From Phycisphaerales bacterium (GTDB lineage Bacteria; Planctomycetota; Phycisphaerae; Phycisphaerales; SM1A02): a DNA stretch of 12,590 bases. The DNA lies in assembly GCA_020427625.1 (NCBI GenBank), contig JAGQOI010000161.1:1-12590 (forward strand), given 5' to 3'. The position numbers and the translations under genes are program-made. Shown here piece after piece: positions 1 through 8,072 of this stretch. A model generated the notes under the pieces. That model saw only the letters and a program-made list of their open reading frames with translations, did no database searches and was not told the DNA's origin. The first letter of the stretch is position 1; every line of letters begins with the position of its first letter.

Positions 1-1
1 C

Positions 2-715
2 GGACTCGTCAACGTCGTCGGCTCATCCATCGCCCGCGAGACCGACGCCGGCGTCTACCTGCGCGTCGGACCCGAGATCGGCGTCGCCTCCACCAAGGCC
101 TTCATCGGCCAGCTCATGGTGACGACCCTCCTCGCGACCTTCATCGGTCGCCGACGCTTCCTCTCCGCCGATCACGTCTCCCGACTCCTCCTCGAACTCG
201 AGACGATCCCCGATCACATCGAGACCATCCTCGCGCAGAGCGAACACATCCGCGACGTCACCGCGAAGTACATCGACCATGAGCACTGGCTCTTCCTCGG
301 ACGCGGGCACAACTATCCCGTCGCCCTCGAAGGCGCGCTGAAGCTCAAGGAGATCTCGTACATTCACGCCGAAGGCATGCCGGCCGCGGAAATGAAGCAC
401 GGACCCATCGCGCTCATCGACAACGGCATGCCCGTCGTCTTCGTCGCGACGAAGAACAGCCAGTACGAGAAGATCCTGTCGAACATCGAGGAAGTCCGCT
501 CCCGCGGCGGCTCGGTCATCGCCGTCGCGACCGAGGGCGACGACGCCATCCGACGACACTGCGAAGACGTCTTCTACGTCCCCGACGTCTCCGAGCCGCT
601 CCAGCCGCTCGTCACCGTCGTGCCCCTCCAGCTCATGGCCTATCACGCCGCCGTCCTCCGCGGCAAGGACGTCGACAAGCCCCGCAACCTCGCCAAGAGC
701 GTCACCGTCGAGTGA
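2..715 (+). CDS. glmS: Glutamine--fructose-6-phosphate aminotransferase (isomerizing), C-terminal part, 5' end outside the window
   Basis: GlmS converts fructose-6-phosphate and glutamine to glucosamine-6-phosphate, the first committed step toward UDP-GlcNAc for the cell envelope. The frame is open from base 2 with no start, so about 237 C-terminal residues are visible. These cover the end of the first SIS (sugar isomerase) domain and the whole second one. Family landmarks seen are GSSIARETDAGVY and GVASTKAF near the left edge, then GRGHNYPVALEGALKLKE and AEMKHGPIALID, whose Glu and His are isomerase-site residues. The canonical C-terminus KPRNLAKSVTVE carries the conserved Lys near the end. 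The N-terminal glutamine amidohydrolase domain should lie left of the window. The stop is 22 bp from the stop of the convergent HIT gene. Identification is secure. Confidence 0.97.
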   Translation, partial: GLVNVVGSSIARETDAGVYLRVGPEIGVASTKAFIGQLMVTTLLATFIGRRRFLSADHVSRLLLELETIPDHIETILAQSEHIRDVTAKYIDHEHWLFLGRGHNYPVALEGALKLKEISYIHAEGMPAAEMKHGPIALIDNGMPVVFVATKNSQYEKILSNIEEVRSRGGSVIAVATEGDDAIRRHCEDVFYVPDVSEPLQPLVTVVPLQLMAYHAAVLRGKDVDKPRNLAKSVTVE

Positions 716-737
716 CGGCCCCCGCCCCGCGCTTCGC

Positions 738-1280
738 TCACCCCTCGGACCGCAACGCCAGCGCCGCCTCGCGATACTGCGCCGCCATCGACTCCAACGC
801 CTCCGGAATCACCCGCAGATCGCCGACCACCGACATGAAGTTCGTGTCCCCCGCCCAACGCGGGACGACGTGCGCATGGAGGTGCTCCGGCACGCCGGCG
901 CCCGCCGCGGCACCCTGGTTCACGCCGATGTTCACGCCCTGCGGATGCAGCGTCGCCTCCACCAGACGCGTCGCGTGATCGACGAGCGACCACAGGGCGG
1001 CTCGCTGACCGTCGTCGTAGTCCAGCAGCCGCCCGCGCGGCTCGCCGAGCGCCACGAGCAGGTGACCGTTCGCGTACGGATACCGGTTCAGCAGGATCAT
1101 CCCGTGCGCATCGCGGTGAACGACGAGATGCTCGACGTCACGGTCCGGCGCGGCCCAGTACGCGGACAGGAAGCACGGTGACGCGTCCACCGTCGCGCGA
1201 TCGCGACGCTCCTCGGCGCGACGGTCGAGGTCGCGCAGGTAGGCCATTCGCCACGGCGCCCACAGGTTCTCGCGGTTCAT
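738..1280 (-). CDS. HIT-family protein (AP4A phosphorylase/hydrolase-like), 180 aa
   Basis: This is a histidine-triad nucleotide-binding protein, likely cytosolic, acting on dinucleoside polyphosphates or AMP conjugates. The triad HLHAHVVP lies at residues 133-140, and H135 is the expected nucleophile. It follows the glycine-rich stretch NIGVNQGAAAGAGVPE. The N-terminal LWAPWRMAYL and the post-triad GDTNFMSVVGDLRVIPE are typical of the bacterial subfamily related to AP4A phosphorylase. Members often carry a zinc-binding CxFC pair near residue 35, but here the stretch reads SPCFLSAY and the pair is not intact. The ATG is 22 bp after the gnd stop on the same strand, so co-transcription with gnd is likely. 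The family is certain; the substrate cannot be read from sequence. Confidence 0.92.
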   Translation of the reverse strand: MNRENLWAPWRMAYLRDLDRRAEERRDRATVDASPCFLSAYWAAPDRDVEHLVVHRDAHGMILLNRYPYANGHLLVALGEPRGRLLDYDDGQRAALWSLVDHATRLVEATLHPQGVNIGVNQGAAAGAGVPEHLHAHVVPRWAGDTNFMSVVGDLRVIPEALESMAAQYREAALALRSEG

Positions 1281-1302
1281 CGTCGCAGGATACCGCGCGA
1301 CT

Positions 1303-2817
1303 TCAGCTCAGCACCTGCGGACGGGTCGGATCCGGCCAGTCGAGGTGAAAGAACGTCCCGCGCGGCTGGTCGACGCGTTCGTACGTGTGCGCCCCGAAGT
1401 AGTCCCGCTGCGCCTGGAGCAGGTTCGCCGGCAGCGTCTCCGTGCGGTAGGCGTCGTAGTAGGCGAGCGATGCCGCGAACGCCGGACAGGGAATGCCGGA
1501 CAGCGCTCCCGTCGCGACGATCTGGCGCCAGTTCGCGTGCCGCGCCTCGAACTGCGACCGGAAGAACGGATCGAGCAGCAGGTTGGCGAGTTCCGGTTCG
1601 AGGGTGTAGGCGTCGGTGATCTTCTGGAGGAACCGGGCGCGGATGATGCATCCGCCTCGCCAGATCCGGGCGATCTCGCCGAAGTTCAGCGTCCACCCGT
1701 ACTCCGCCTGCGCCGCCCGCATGAGCTGGAAACCCTGGGCGTAGGCGCAGATCTTCGAGCAGTACAGCGCATCGCGGACCATCGCGATGAACTCCGTCGG
1801 ACGATCCTGGTACCGGCGCTTCGGGCCGGCGAGGAACTGCGACGCGACGATCCGCTCGTCCTTCATCGCGCTCATCGCCCGGGCGAACACCGCCTCGGTG
1901 ATGCTCGTCGCCGGAATGCCCATGTCCAGCGCGTTGATCGCCGTCCACTTGCCCGTGCCCTTCTGACCGGCCCGGTCGAGAATGACGTCGACCATCGGCG
2001 CACCGCTGATCGGATCGACCTGGTGCAGGATGTCCGCCGTGATCTCGACGAGGAACGAATCGAGGTCGCCGTCGTTCCACTCGTCGAAGATGTCCCCCAA
2101 CTCGCGGGGCGGAATCCCCAGACCCGCGCGAAGCAGATGGTACGCCTCGCCGATGAGCTGCATGTCCGCGTACTCGATCCCGTTGTGCACCATCTTGACG
2201 TAGTGACCCGCGCCGTTCGCGCCGATGTACGTCGTGCACGCCTCGCCGCCCGTGATCGGGCGGCCAGGCTCGGCGCCCTCCAGCGGCTTGCCGGTCGACG
2301 GATCCACCTTCGCGGCGATCGCCTCCCAGATCGGCTTCAGATGCGCCCACGCCGCCTCGTCGCCGCCGGGCATGAGCGACGGCCCGAACCGCGCGCCCGT
2401 CTCCCCGCCCGAAACGCCCGATCCGAAGAACGTGAGGCGACCCTTGTATTCCTTCTCGCGACGGATCGTGTCCGTCCACAGACTGTTGCCGCCGTCCACG
2501 ACGATGTCGTCCGGCTCCACGCCCGCCTCCACCAACGCGTCGCAGACCGCGTCCACCGCCGCGCCCGCCTTCACGAGGATGATGATCTTGCGCGGCCGCC
2601 GCAGTGCCTTCACGAACGACCGCAGGTCCCGACACCCCACCAGCCCGGCGTGCTCCGGAAACGGATCGTCCTCGTGCTCCGCGATGAACTCGTCCATCAC
2701 GGACGTCGTGCGGTTGTACACCGCGACCCGGTAGCCGTGGTCCGCGATGTTCAACACCAGGTTCTGGCCCATCACGGCAAGACCGATAAGCCCGACGTCG
2801 GCAACTGCCTCGGACAT
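1303..2817 (-). CDS. gnd: 6-phosphogluconate dehydrogenase, decarboxylating, 504 aa
   Basis: This enzyme oxidises and decarboxylates 6-phosphogluconate to ribulose-5-phosphate, making NADPH in the oxidative pentose phosphate pathway. The N-terminal Rossmann fold has GLIGLAVMGQN (residues 9-19) and NRT (35-37), the latter consistent with NADP+ use. The substrate loop GSGVSGGE is at 132-139. The catalytic Lys is K208 within HYVKMVHNGIEY, DRAGQKGTGKWT ends at 292, and the C-terminal ANLLQAQRDYFGAHTYER lies at 464-481. The protein is longer than the roughly 468-residue E. coli enzyme. Part of the excess is an insert near 171-190 (DPSTGKPLEGAEPGRPITG), just before the conserved ACTTYIGANGAGHYVK. 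The ATG is preceded by GAAAGGG, a fair ribosome-binding site. The HIT gene follows 22 bp downstream. Confidence 0.97.
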   Translation of the reverse strand: MSEAVADVGLIGLAVMGQNLVLNIADHGYRVAVYNRTTSVMDEFIAEHEDDPFPEHAGLVGCRDLRSFVKALRRPRKIIILVKAGAAVDAVCDALVEAGVEPDDIVVDGGNSLWTDTIRREKEYKGRLTFFGSGVSGGETGARFGPSLMPGGDEAAWAHLKPIWEAIAAKVDPSTGKPLEGAEPGRPITGGEACTTYIGANGAGHYVKMVHNGIEYADMQLIGEAYHLLRAGLGIPPRELGDIFDEWNDGDLDSFLVEITADILHQVDPISGAPMVDVILDRAGQKGTGKWTAINALDMGIPATSITEAVFARAMSAMKDERIVASQFLAGPKRRYQDRPTEFIAMVRDALYCSKICAYAQGFQLMRAAQAEYGWTLNFGEIARIWRGGCIIRARFLQKITDAYTLEPELANLLLDPFFRSQFEARHANWRQIVATGALSGIPCPAFAASLAYYDAYRTETLPANLLQAQRDYFGAHTYERVDQPRGTFFHLDWPDPTRPQVLS

Positions 2818-2881
2818 GTTCTACCCTTTCATGCCACGCCCGCGCAACGGTGGCATCCCGTCCCGCGCCGCGGCCGCGCCA

Positions 2882-2910
2882 ATCATCGGCCCGATCCGGC
2901 GGCCGGGCAA
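2882..2910 (-). promoter_or_regulatory. Possible sigma-70-type promoter for gnd
   Basis: Read on the minus strand, TTGCCC (2910-2905) and GATGAT (2887-2882) are separated by 17 bases and lie 64-93 bp upstream of the gnd ATG. Each hexamer matches the TTGACA/TATAAT consensus at four of six positions. The 192-bp gap upstream of gnd would fit an independent promoter, but matches of this quality occur by chance. Confidence 0.25.
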
Positions 2911-2969
2911 ATCCCGTTCGGATCTCCACCGCAGATCACCCGCCAAACCCATCGCTCCGACCAGACCCC

Positions 2970-2985
2970 GTCTCGCCCCCGAGAC
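2970..2985 (-). terminator. Small hairpin downstream of the zinc-ribbon protein gene
   Basis: A 6-bp perfect stem, GTCTCG/CGAGAC with a four-base loop, lies 24 bp beyond the stop of the zinc-ribbon membrane protein gene. No T-run follows on the minus strand, so it is a weak candidate for an intrinsic terminator or mRNA 3'-end stabiliser between that gene and gnd. Confidence 0.25.
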
Positions 2986-3009
2986 CGGTCCGAATGCATC
3001 GAGGACGAC

Positions 3010-4410
3010 TCATCCTTCATCCGCGCGCCGGTCCCCGTCGTCCCGCGACCACTCGTGCGGGACCGAGCGCCCGGGATCGGTCGTCACCGGCACGTCCGTG
3101 AGCGGCAGGTCGAGCGTTCCCTCCCAGTACCGACGCGCCGCCGGCGCGCGGGCCGCGAGCGTCGCGCCGCCGCTCACCGTCAGCGTCCATTGCGGATCCG
3201 ACGCATCGAACGTCTCGAGCAGGGCCGCGTCCTCGTGCGCGATCTCGAAGCCGTACCCGTCGTCCCGAGCATCCGTGCCCGCCCGCCACCAGATGTTCAG
3301 ACGTCGCGCCAGACGGTCCCCGTGACGCAGCTCCATCGACGCGCCGATCGCGGTGTCGTCGAACTCCGACCGGAACGTGTTCGCGATCCGGAACCGGAAC
3401 CGCACCGGAGACGGACCGCCCGACCACGCGTAGATGCCCGCATCGAAGACATGGGCGCTCGCCAGCAGCGGCGTCCCGCGCTCCAGCGGCACCATCGTCT
3501 CCGCCAGCGGCGGCCCGCGACCGATCGGCACCGTGATCGTCTGCGCCGTGATCGTCACCCACGCATCCCGGCGCCCGCGCTCGCGCCGCTGACAGGTCAC
3601 CGACACGTCCACCGACGACGCATCCGACGCCAGCCCGGTGATCTCGAACGGAAACCCGCGCGGCCCGCCGCTGCCGTCGTGATACACCACGATCGGCGAC
3701 GCGCCGTCCACGACGGGCTCGATCTCGAGACGCACGTCGAATTCGTCCGGCCACCAGTTCATCATCCGCAATCGCACCCACGGGTCGACGTCCGCGGGCC
3801 AGGCGCCCCGGGTCGTGAGCCGGAACGCCGCCGGCAGATCGAGCAACCCGTCGCGGATCGCCGTCTCCTTCGTCACGGTGTCGGGAATGAGGTCGATGAA
3901 CGGCTCGTACCGCTGCATCCAGGCGTCGCTGGCCGGCGCCGCCGTCGAGTCGCCGCGCAGACACCGGCGCGCGATCGATCGCCACTGGTCCTGCGACACC
4001 TCCCCGCGCATGTGGCGCCGCATGATCTCGACCCCGGCCGCGCCGTTGGCGCTCTGCTCCCACGGGAGCGCGAGGATGAGCACGCTCGTCGGCATCGCCG
4101 CCGCGATCCCGTTCGTGCTGAGGTCGTGCACCTGCACGGTCACGAGCAGGCTCACCGCGACGGCGGTGAACGCACCCGTGAACCACCGCCGGCGCGTCCT
4201 GCGCAGATCGCGCTCGCGGGCCGCGACGTGCCCGCACTCGCTGCAGCGCAGGCTCGGCGAACCCGACATGTCGTACCAGCACGACGGACACCGACGCCGA
4301 CTCTTCGCGCGATCGCCGAACAGACTCCACCACACCGTCCAGATGCATAGGGAGAGGAACAGCAGCCCCCCGATGAGATACGCCCAGTGTCGGATGTCGC
4401 CGCTGGTCAT
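3010..4410 (-). CDS. Zinc-ribbon membrane protein of unknown function, 466 aa
   Basis: I do not recognise a named family. From the ATG at 4410, a hydrophobic helix (residues 9-31) is followed by a four-cysteine ribbon: CPSC (41-44), WYDMSG, then CSEC (56-59) and GH. After an Arg-rich stretch (RRTRRRW, 70-76) comes a second membrane segment at about 77-93, and a hydrophobic run near 101-116. The remaining 350 residues look soluble, rich in beta-strand-like segments and Trp, and are probably extracytoplasmic. CPxCxYDLxG...CPECG ribbons next to membrane helices recur in planctomycete proteins of unknown role. The frame is open back to an ATG at 4500, but that start would overlap the transporter gene by 50 bp. 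Starting at 4410 leaves a 40-bp gap and puts the membrane helix near the N-terminus. The gene probably follows the DASS gene in one transcript. Confidence 0.82.
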   Translation of the reverse strand: MTSGDIRHWAYLIGGLLFLSLCIWTVWWSLFGDRAKSRRRCPSCWYDMSGSPSLRCSECGHVAARERDLRRTRRRWFTGAFTAVAVSLLVTVQVHDLSTNGIAAAMPTSVLILALPWEQSANGAAGVEIMRRHMRGEVSQDQWRSIARRCLRGDSTAAPASDAWMQRYEPFIDLIPDTVTKETAIRDGLLDLPAAFRLTTRGAWPADVDPWVRLRMMNWWPDEFDVRLEIEPVVDGASPIVVYHDGSGGPRGFPFEITGLASDASSVDVSVTCQRRERGRRDAWVTITAQTITVPIGRGPPLAETMVPLERGTPLLASAHVFDAGIYAWSGGPSPVRFRFRIANTFRSEFDDTAIGASMELRHGDRLARRLNIWWRAGTDARDDGYGFEIAHEDAALLETFDASDPQWTLTVSGGATLAARAPAARRYWEGTLDLPLTDVPVTTDPGRSVPHEWSRDDGDRRADEG

Positions 4411-4450
4411 GGACGAACGCCTCGCGTACCCGCCCCCCGGGGCGCAGGGG

Positions 4451-5980
4451 TCACGGGCCGATGCCCGACGCGCGGCCGAGCACCGGAACCACCACAGCAT
4501 AGGCCGCGACCGTCACGAGAACGATCGCGATCAGGTTCAGCCACAGGCCCGCGCGGCACATCTGCGGAATCGTCAACCGACCCGACGCGAACACGATCGC
4601 GTTCGGCGGCGTCGCGACCGGCATCATGAACGCGCAACTCGCGCCGATCGCCGTCGGGAAGATGAGCAGGTAGGGGTGCACGCCCAGCCCGACCGCCGCC
4701 GCCGCGAAGATCGGCACCAGCGTCGCCGTCGTCGCCGTGTTCGACGTGAGTTCCGTGAGGAAGATCACCAGCGCCGCGACCGCGAGCACGACCACGATCG
4801 GAGGCACGCCCGACAGGATCGACGCCTTCGCACCGATGAGGTCCGCGACGCCGTTGGCCTGCACCGTCGCGGCGAGGCTCAGGCCGCCGCCGAAGAGCAT
4901 GAGCACGCCCCACGGCATCTTCACCGCCGTCTCCCAGTCCATCGCGAACGTGCCCGCCCGGCGATCGACGGGAATCACGAACAATGCCAGCGCCGCCGCC
5001 ATGACGATCACGCTGTCGCCGCTCGAATTCGCCAGCGCCGGCACCAGCCCGCCGAGGTACGGACGCGTCACCCACAGCGTCACGGTCGACAGGAACACGA
5101 GCAGCGTCGCCCACTCGCCGGGCTTCATCGGACCCAGCGCCGCGTGAGCCGCGGCCAGGCGCTCGTGCGCACCCTCGATCGGCGCCCGACGCACCGGGTA
5201 GATCACCCGCGTGAGCAGCCACCACGTGATCGGAAGGAACACGACCACCAGCGGCAGGCCGACCGCAAGCCACTCCACGAACCCGATCTGGTGTCCGTAC
5301 GTCTGCGCGACGAACTCCGCGACGATGCCGTTCGGCGGCGAACCGATCTTCGTGCCGATCCCGCCGATCGATGCCGCGTAGGCGATCCCGAGCATGAGCG
5401 CGATCGAGAAGTTCCGGTCCCGCGCGTCCAGCGGCGCGACATCCGACGGATGCACCATCGACGCGACGCTCAACGCCAGCGGAAGCATCATCGCCGCCGT
5501 CGCCGTGTTCGATACGAACATGCTCATCACCGCCGTCGGCAGCATGAAGCCCGCGATGATCGCCGACGGACGCGTCCCCACCAGGCCCAGCGTGACCAGC
5601 GCGATCCGACGGTCCAGACCCCAACGCTGCATCGACAACGCCAGGATGAACCCGCCCATGAACAGGAAGATCACCGGGTCTGCGAACGGCGCGGCCGCGC
5701 GCGCCATCGTCCCGGCGCCGAGCAGCGGCGCGAGCACCAACGGCAGCAGGGCCGTCGCCGAGATCGGCACCGCTTCCGTGAGCCACCACGTCGCCATCCA
5801 CGTCATCATCACGACCGTCGCCCGCATCGCGCCCGTCACGACGATCGGTCCCCCGGCGCCGCCCTCGATCGACGCCGGCAACCCCAGCCCGAACGCCATG
5901 CCCAGCAGCGGGCCGAGGACGAGCCCGGCCAGGCGGACCCGGCGGACCATCACGGAGGTGTCGTTCGACCGGACCGTCAT
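4451..5980 (-). CDS. DASS/SLC13-family sodium:anion (dicarboxylate-type) symporter, 509 aa
   Basis: This is an inner-membrane carrier of the divalent anion:Na+ symporter family, which moves succinate, malate, citrate or similar anions with sodium. The protein is almost entirely hydrophobic helices. It carries the two SNT signatures that form the sodium and substrate sites: SNTATAAMMLPLA (157-169) and SNTATTATLVPIF (413-425). Other family marks are WLTEAVPISATALLPL (66-81), GGIGTKIGSPPN (206-217) and FMMPVATPPNAIVFASG (451-467). The length is normal for bacterial members. The ATG at 5980 is preceded by GAAGGA, a reasonable ribosome-binding site. The gene diverges from the ABC-F gene across 105 bp, and the zinc-ribbon protein gene lies 40 bp downstream. 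The transported anion cannot be deduced with confidence; a dicarboxylate is the default inference. Confidence 0.93.
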   Translation of the reverse strand: MTVRSNDTSVMVRRVRLAGLVLGPLLGMAFGLGLPASIEGGAGGPIVVTGAMRATVVMMTWMATWWLTEAVPISATALLPLVLAPLLGAGTMARAAAPFADPVIFLFMGGFILALSMQRWGLDRRIALVTLGLVGTRPSAIIAGFMLPTAVMSMFVSNTATAAMMLPLALSVASMVHPSDVAPLDARDRNFSIALMLGIAYAASIGGIGTKIGSPPNGIVAEFVAQTYGHQIGFVEWLAVGLPLVVVFLPITWWLLTRVIYPVRRAPIEGAHERLAAAHAALGPMKPGEWATLLVFLSTVTLWVTRPYLGGLVPALANSSGDSVIVMAAALALFVIPVDRRAGTFAMDWETAVKMPWGVLMLFGGGLSLAATVQANGVADLIGAKASILSGVPPIVVVLAVAALVIFLTELTSNTATTATLVPIFAAAAVGLGVHPYLLIFPTAIGASCAFMMPVATPPNAIVFASGRLTIPQMCRAGLWLNLIAIVLVTVAAYAVVVPVLGRASGIGP

Positions 5981-6028
5981 CGGCGGCTCGTCCTTCGGCG
6001 CGGCATCGCCTGCCGCGCTCCGACCGGC

Positions 6029-6034
6029 TACACT
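6029..6034 (+). promoter_or_regulatory. Possible -10 element of the ABC-F gene
   Basis: TACACT, in the context GGCTACACT, lies 52 bp upstream of the ABC-F start in the divergent intergenic region and matches TATAAT at four of six positions. No convincing -35 element sits 17 bp upstream (TCGCCT). It is the best-looking candidate in a short, GC-rich gap. Confidence 0.3.
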
Positions 6035-6048
6035 CTCCCTCCCGTCCG

Positions 6049-6073
6049 GGCGGCGGCACGATGCCCCGCCGCC
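6049..6073 (+). promoter_or_regulatory. Hairpin in the ABC-F 5' leader
   Basis: GGCGGCGG (6049-6056) and CCGCCGCC (6066-6073) form an 8-bp all-G/C stem with a nine-base loop, ending 12 bases before the ABC-F ATG. No clear Shine-Dalgarno sequence lies between hairpin and start. In the transcript the structure would flank the ribosome-loading region and could affect translation of the ABC-F protein. That role is inference only. Confidence 0.35.
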
Positions 6074-6085
6074 GGATCACCGAAC

Positions 6086-8059
6086 ATGCCGCTGCTCACC
6101 GTCGCCAACGTCGTTCATGCCTACGGCGCCAACCACGTTCTGGATGGCGCGACGGTGTCGATCGAGCCGGGCGAGAAGGTCGGGCTGGTGGGTCGTAATG
6201 GTAGTGGAAAGTCCACCCTCCTGAAGATCATCCTCGGCCAGCTCGCGCCCGACGCCGGGAGCATGCAACTCCAGCGCGGCGCCCGGGTCGGGTATCTCGC
6301 CCAGGATCCGAACCTCGATCCCGATCTCACCTTGCGCGATGCCGCGGAGACCGCCTTCGCCGACCTCCACCGCCTGCACGTCGAGATGCACGCCGTCTAC
6401 GACGCGATGGCGACCGCGACGCCCGACGAACTCGACCGCCTGATGAAGAAACAGGCGCGTCTCGAATCCGAGATCGAGGTCGCCGGCGGGTACGCCATCG
6501 ACCACCGCATCGACGCGACCCTGCACGGACTCGGCCTCACCGACGACCAGTTCGGCATCCAGGTGCGCCACCTCTCCGGCGGACAGAAGGGGCGCCTCGG
6601 GCTCGCCCGACTCCTCCTCGAAGCACCCGACCTCCTCCTCCTCGACGAACCGACCAACCACCTCGACATCGACGGACGGGAGTGGCTCGAATCCTTCCTC
6701 GCCGACGAGTATCCCGGCGCCGTCATCCTCGTCTCCCACGACCGCTGGCTCCTCGATCGCGTCGTCAGCCGCATCATCGAGACCGAGCGTGGCGTCGTCC
6801 GCGAGTATCCCGGCAACTACGAGAAGTACGTCGAACTCCGCGAAGAACGCATGCTCACCGTCGCCCGCCAGCACGACAAGCAGATGGACCGCATCCGACA
6901 GGAAGAGGTCTTCATCCGCAAGTACAAGGCCGGGCAGCGCGCGAAGCAGGCTCGCGGCCGACAGTCGAAACTCGAACGCTTCAAAGCCAACGAGGTCGTC
7001 GAACGACCCGCCGAACTCAAGGTCATGCGCCTCAGCCTCCCCAAGGCGCCGCGCTCCGGCGAACAGGTGATCGTCGCCGAAGGCCTCGCCAAGGCCTACG
7101 GCGACCTCGTGCTGTTCTCCAACCTCGATATCGCCGTCGCCCGCGGCGAACGCATCGGCATCATCGGGCCCAACGGCACCGGCAAGACCACCCTCGTCCG
7201 CGCCCTCCTCGGACAGACCGACGTCGACGCCGGCGAGGTCCGCCTCGGATCACGACTCAGCATCGGGTACTACAGCCAGCTCCACGAGAACGTCGACGCC
7301 TCGCTCACCATCTGGCAGTACCTCCAGTCCGTCATCGCGGCCGACGGCGGCGGACGCGCCACCGAACAGCAGGCCCGCGACCTCGCCGGCGCGTTCCTCT
7401 TCTCCGGCGACGAGCAGGAGAAGCGCATGAGCGAGGTCTCCGGCGGCGAACGCTCCCGCGCGGTCCTCGCCGGACTCGTCGCCGGCGCCCACAACGTCCT
7501 CGTCCTCGACGAACCCACGAACCACCTCGATATCCCCTCCGCCCTCCGTCTCGAACAGGCCCTCTCCCGCGACGGCGGCTACGAAGGCACGCTTCTGCTC
7601 ATCTCCCATGACCGCGCCCTGCTCCAGGCGACCTGCGACCGACTCATCGTCTTCGACGGTGCCGGCGGCGTTCGCCTGTTCCCGGGAACCTACCTCGAGT
7701 ACCAGGAGCGACGGCACGCCGACGAACAGGCCCGACACGCCGCCGCCGAACAGACCCGGCGACAGGCCGCCGACGCCGAGAAGGCCCGAACCCGCGCCGC
7801 CGCCGCCACGCCGAAGAAGACGAAGCCCGCCGCCCCCGCCCCCGGGCGCGCGACGCCGCTCGCGAAGTGGTCGCTCGCCCAACTCGAAGCCCGCATCGAG
7901 ACGCTCGATCAGACCATCACCGAACTCGACATGCGGCTCATGGACCCCGACGTCTACAGCGACGGCGAGGCCGTCAAGGCCATCCAGGCCGAGCGACGGA
8001 TCTGCGAGGACGAGAAGCGGCCGCTCGAGATCGAGTGGCTCCATCGTGCCGCGGACTGA
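6086..8059 (+). CDS. ABC-F family ATPase (Uup/YheS-like), 657 aa
   Basis: This is a cytosolic duplicated ATPase without membrane domains. ABC-F proteins bind the ribosomal E site and relieve stalls or, in some lineages, protect against antibiotics. The first cassette has Walker A GRNGSGKST (36-44), LSGGQ (163-167) and LLLLDEPTNHLD (183-194). The inter-domain linker holds a basic helix pair around 256-300 (FIRKYKAGQRAKQARGRQSK). The second cassette has GPNGTGKTT (361-369), VSGGE (451-455) and LVLDEPTNHLD ending near 482. Past about residue 539 comes a Lys/Pro/Ala linker (575-590) and a C-terminal coiled coil (594-650), as in Uup. The frame is open far upstream, but homology begins exactly at MPLLTVANVVHAYG, so the ATG at 6086 is chosen. 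The stop is 13 bp from that of a convergent small gene. Confidence 0.95.
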   Translation: MPLLTVANVVHAYGANHVLDGATVSIEPGEKVGLVGRNGSGKSTLLKIILGQLAPDAGSMQLQRGARVGYLAQDPNLDPDLTLRDAAETAFADLHRLHVEMHAVYDAMATATPDELDRLMKKQARLESEIEVAGGYAIDHRIDATLHGLGLTDDQFGIQVRHLSGGQKGRLGLARLLLEAPDLLLLDEPTNHLDIDGREWLESFLADEYPGAVILVSHDRWLLDRVVSRIIETERGVVREYPGNYEKYVELREERMLTVARQHDKQMDRIRQEEVFIRKYKAGQRAKQARGRQSKLERFKANEVVERPAELKVMRLSLPKAPRSGEQVIVAEGLAKAYGDLVLFSNLDIAVARGERIGIIGPNGTGKTTLVRALLGQTDVDAGEVRLGSRLSIGYYSQLHENVDASLTIWQYLQSVIAADGGGRATEQQARDLAGAFLFSGDEQEKRMSEVSGGERSRAVLAGLVAGAHNVLVLDEPTNHLDIPSALRLEQALSRDGGYEGTLLLISHDRALLQATCDRLIVFDGAGGVRLFPGTYLEYQERRHADEQARHAAAEQTRRQAADAEKARTRAAAATPKKTKPAAPAPGRATPLAKWSLAQLEARIETLDQTITELDMRLMDPDVYSDGEAVKAIQAERRICEDEKRPLEIEWLHRAAD

Positions 8060-8072
8060 ACCCGCCCGCTCG

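Noticed and set aside
1277..2929. Minus-strand 550-codon frame overlapping gnd in another frame
   Set aside because: Gly/Arg-rich out-of-frame shadow of gnd, whose own frame matches the family end to end.
1345..4350. A plus-strand open frame of 1001 codons antisense to gnd and the zinc-ribbon protein gene
   Set aside because: Arg/Pro/His-rich translation without domains. It is the mirror of GC-biased codon use in the two real minus-strand genes, which have clear motifs or homology.
4411..4500. 30-residue N-terminal extension of the zinc-ribbon protein (start at 4500)
   Set aside because: It would overlap the DASS coding end by 50 bp and place an Arg/Cys-rich stretch before the membrane helix. 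ATG 4410 fits better.
4407..6080. Minus-strand 557-codon frame overlapping the DASS gene
   Set aside because: Low-complexity Gly/Arg/Asp sequence. The DASS frame has both SNT signatures and membrane helices.
3815..6085. Upstream in-frame extension of the ABC-F reading frame, giving a 1414-codon frame
   Set aside because: The extension is antisense to the DASS and zinc-ribbon genes and is Arg/His-rich. ABC-F homology starts at the ATG at 6086.
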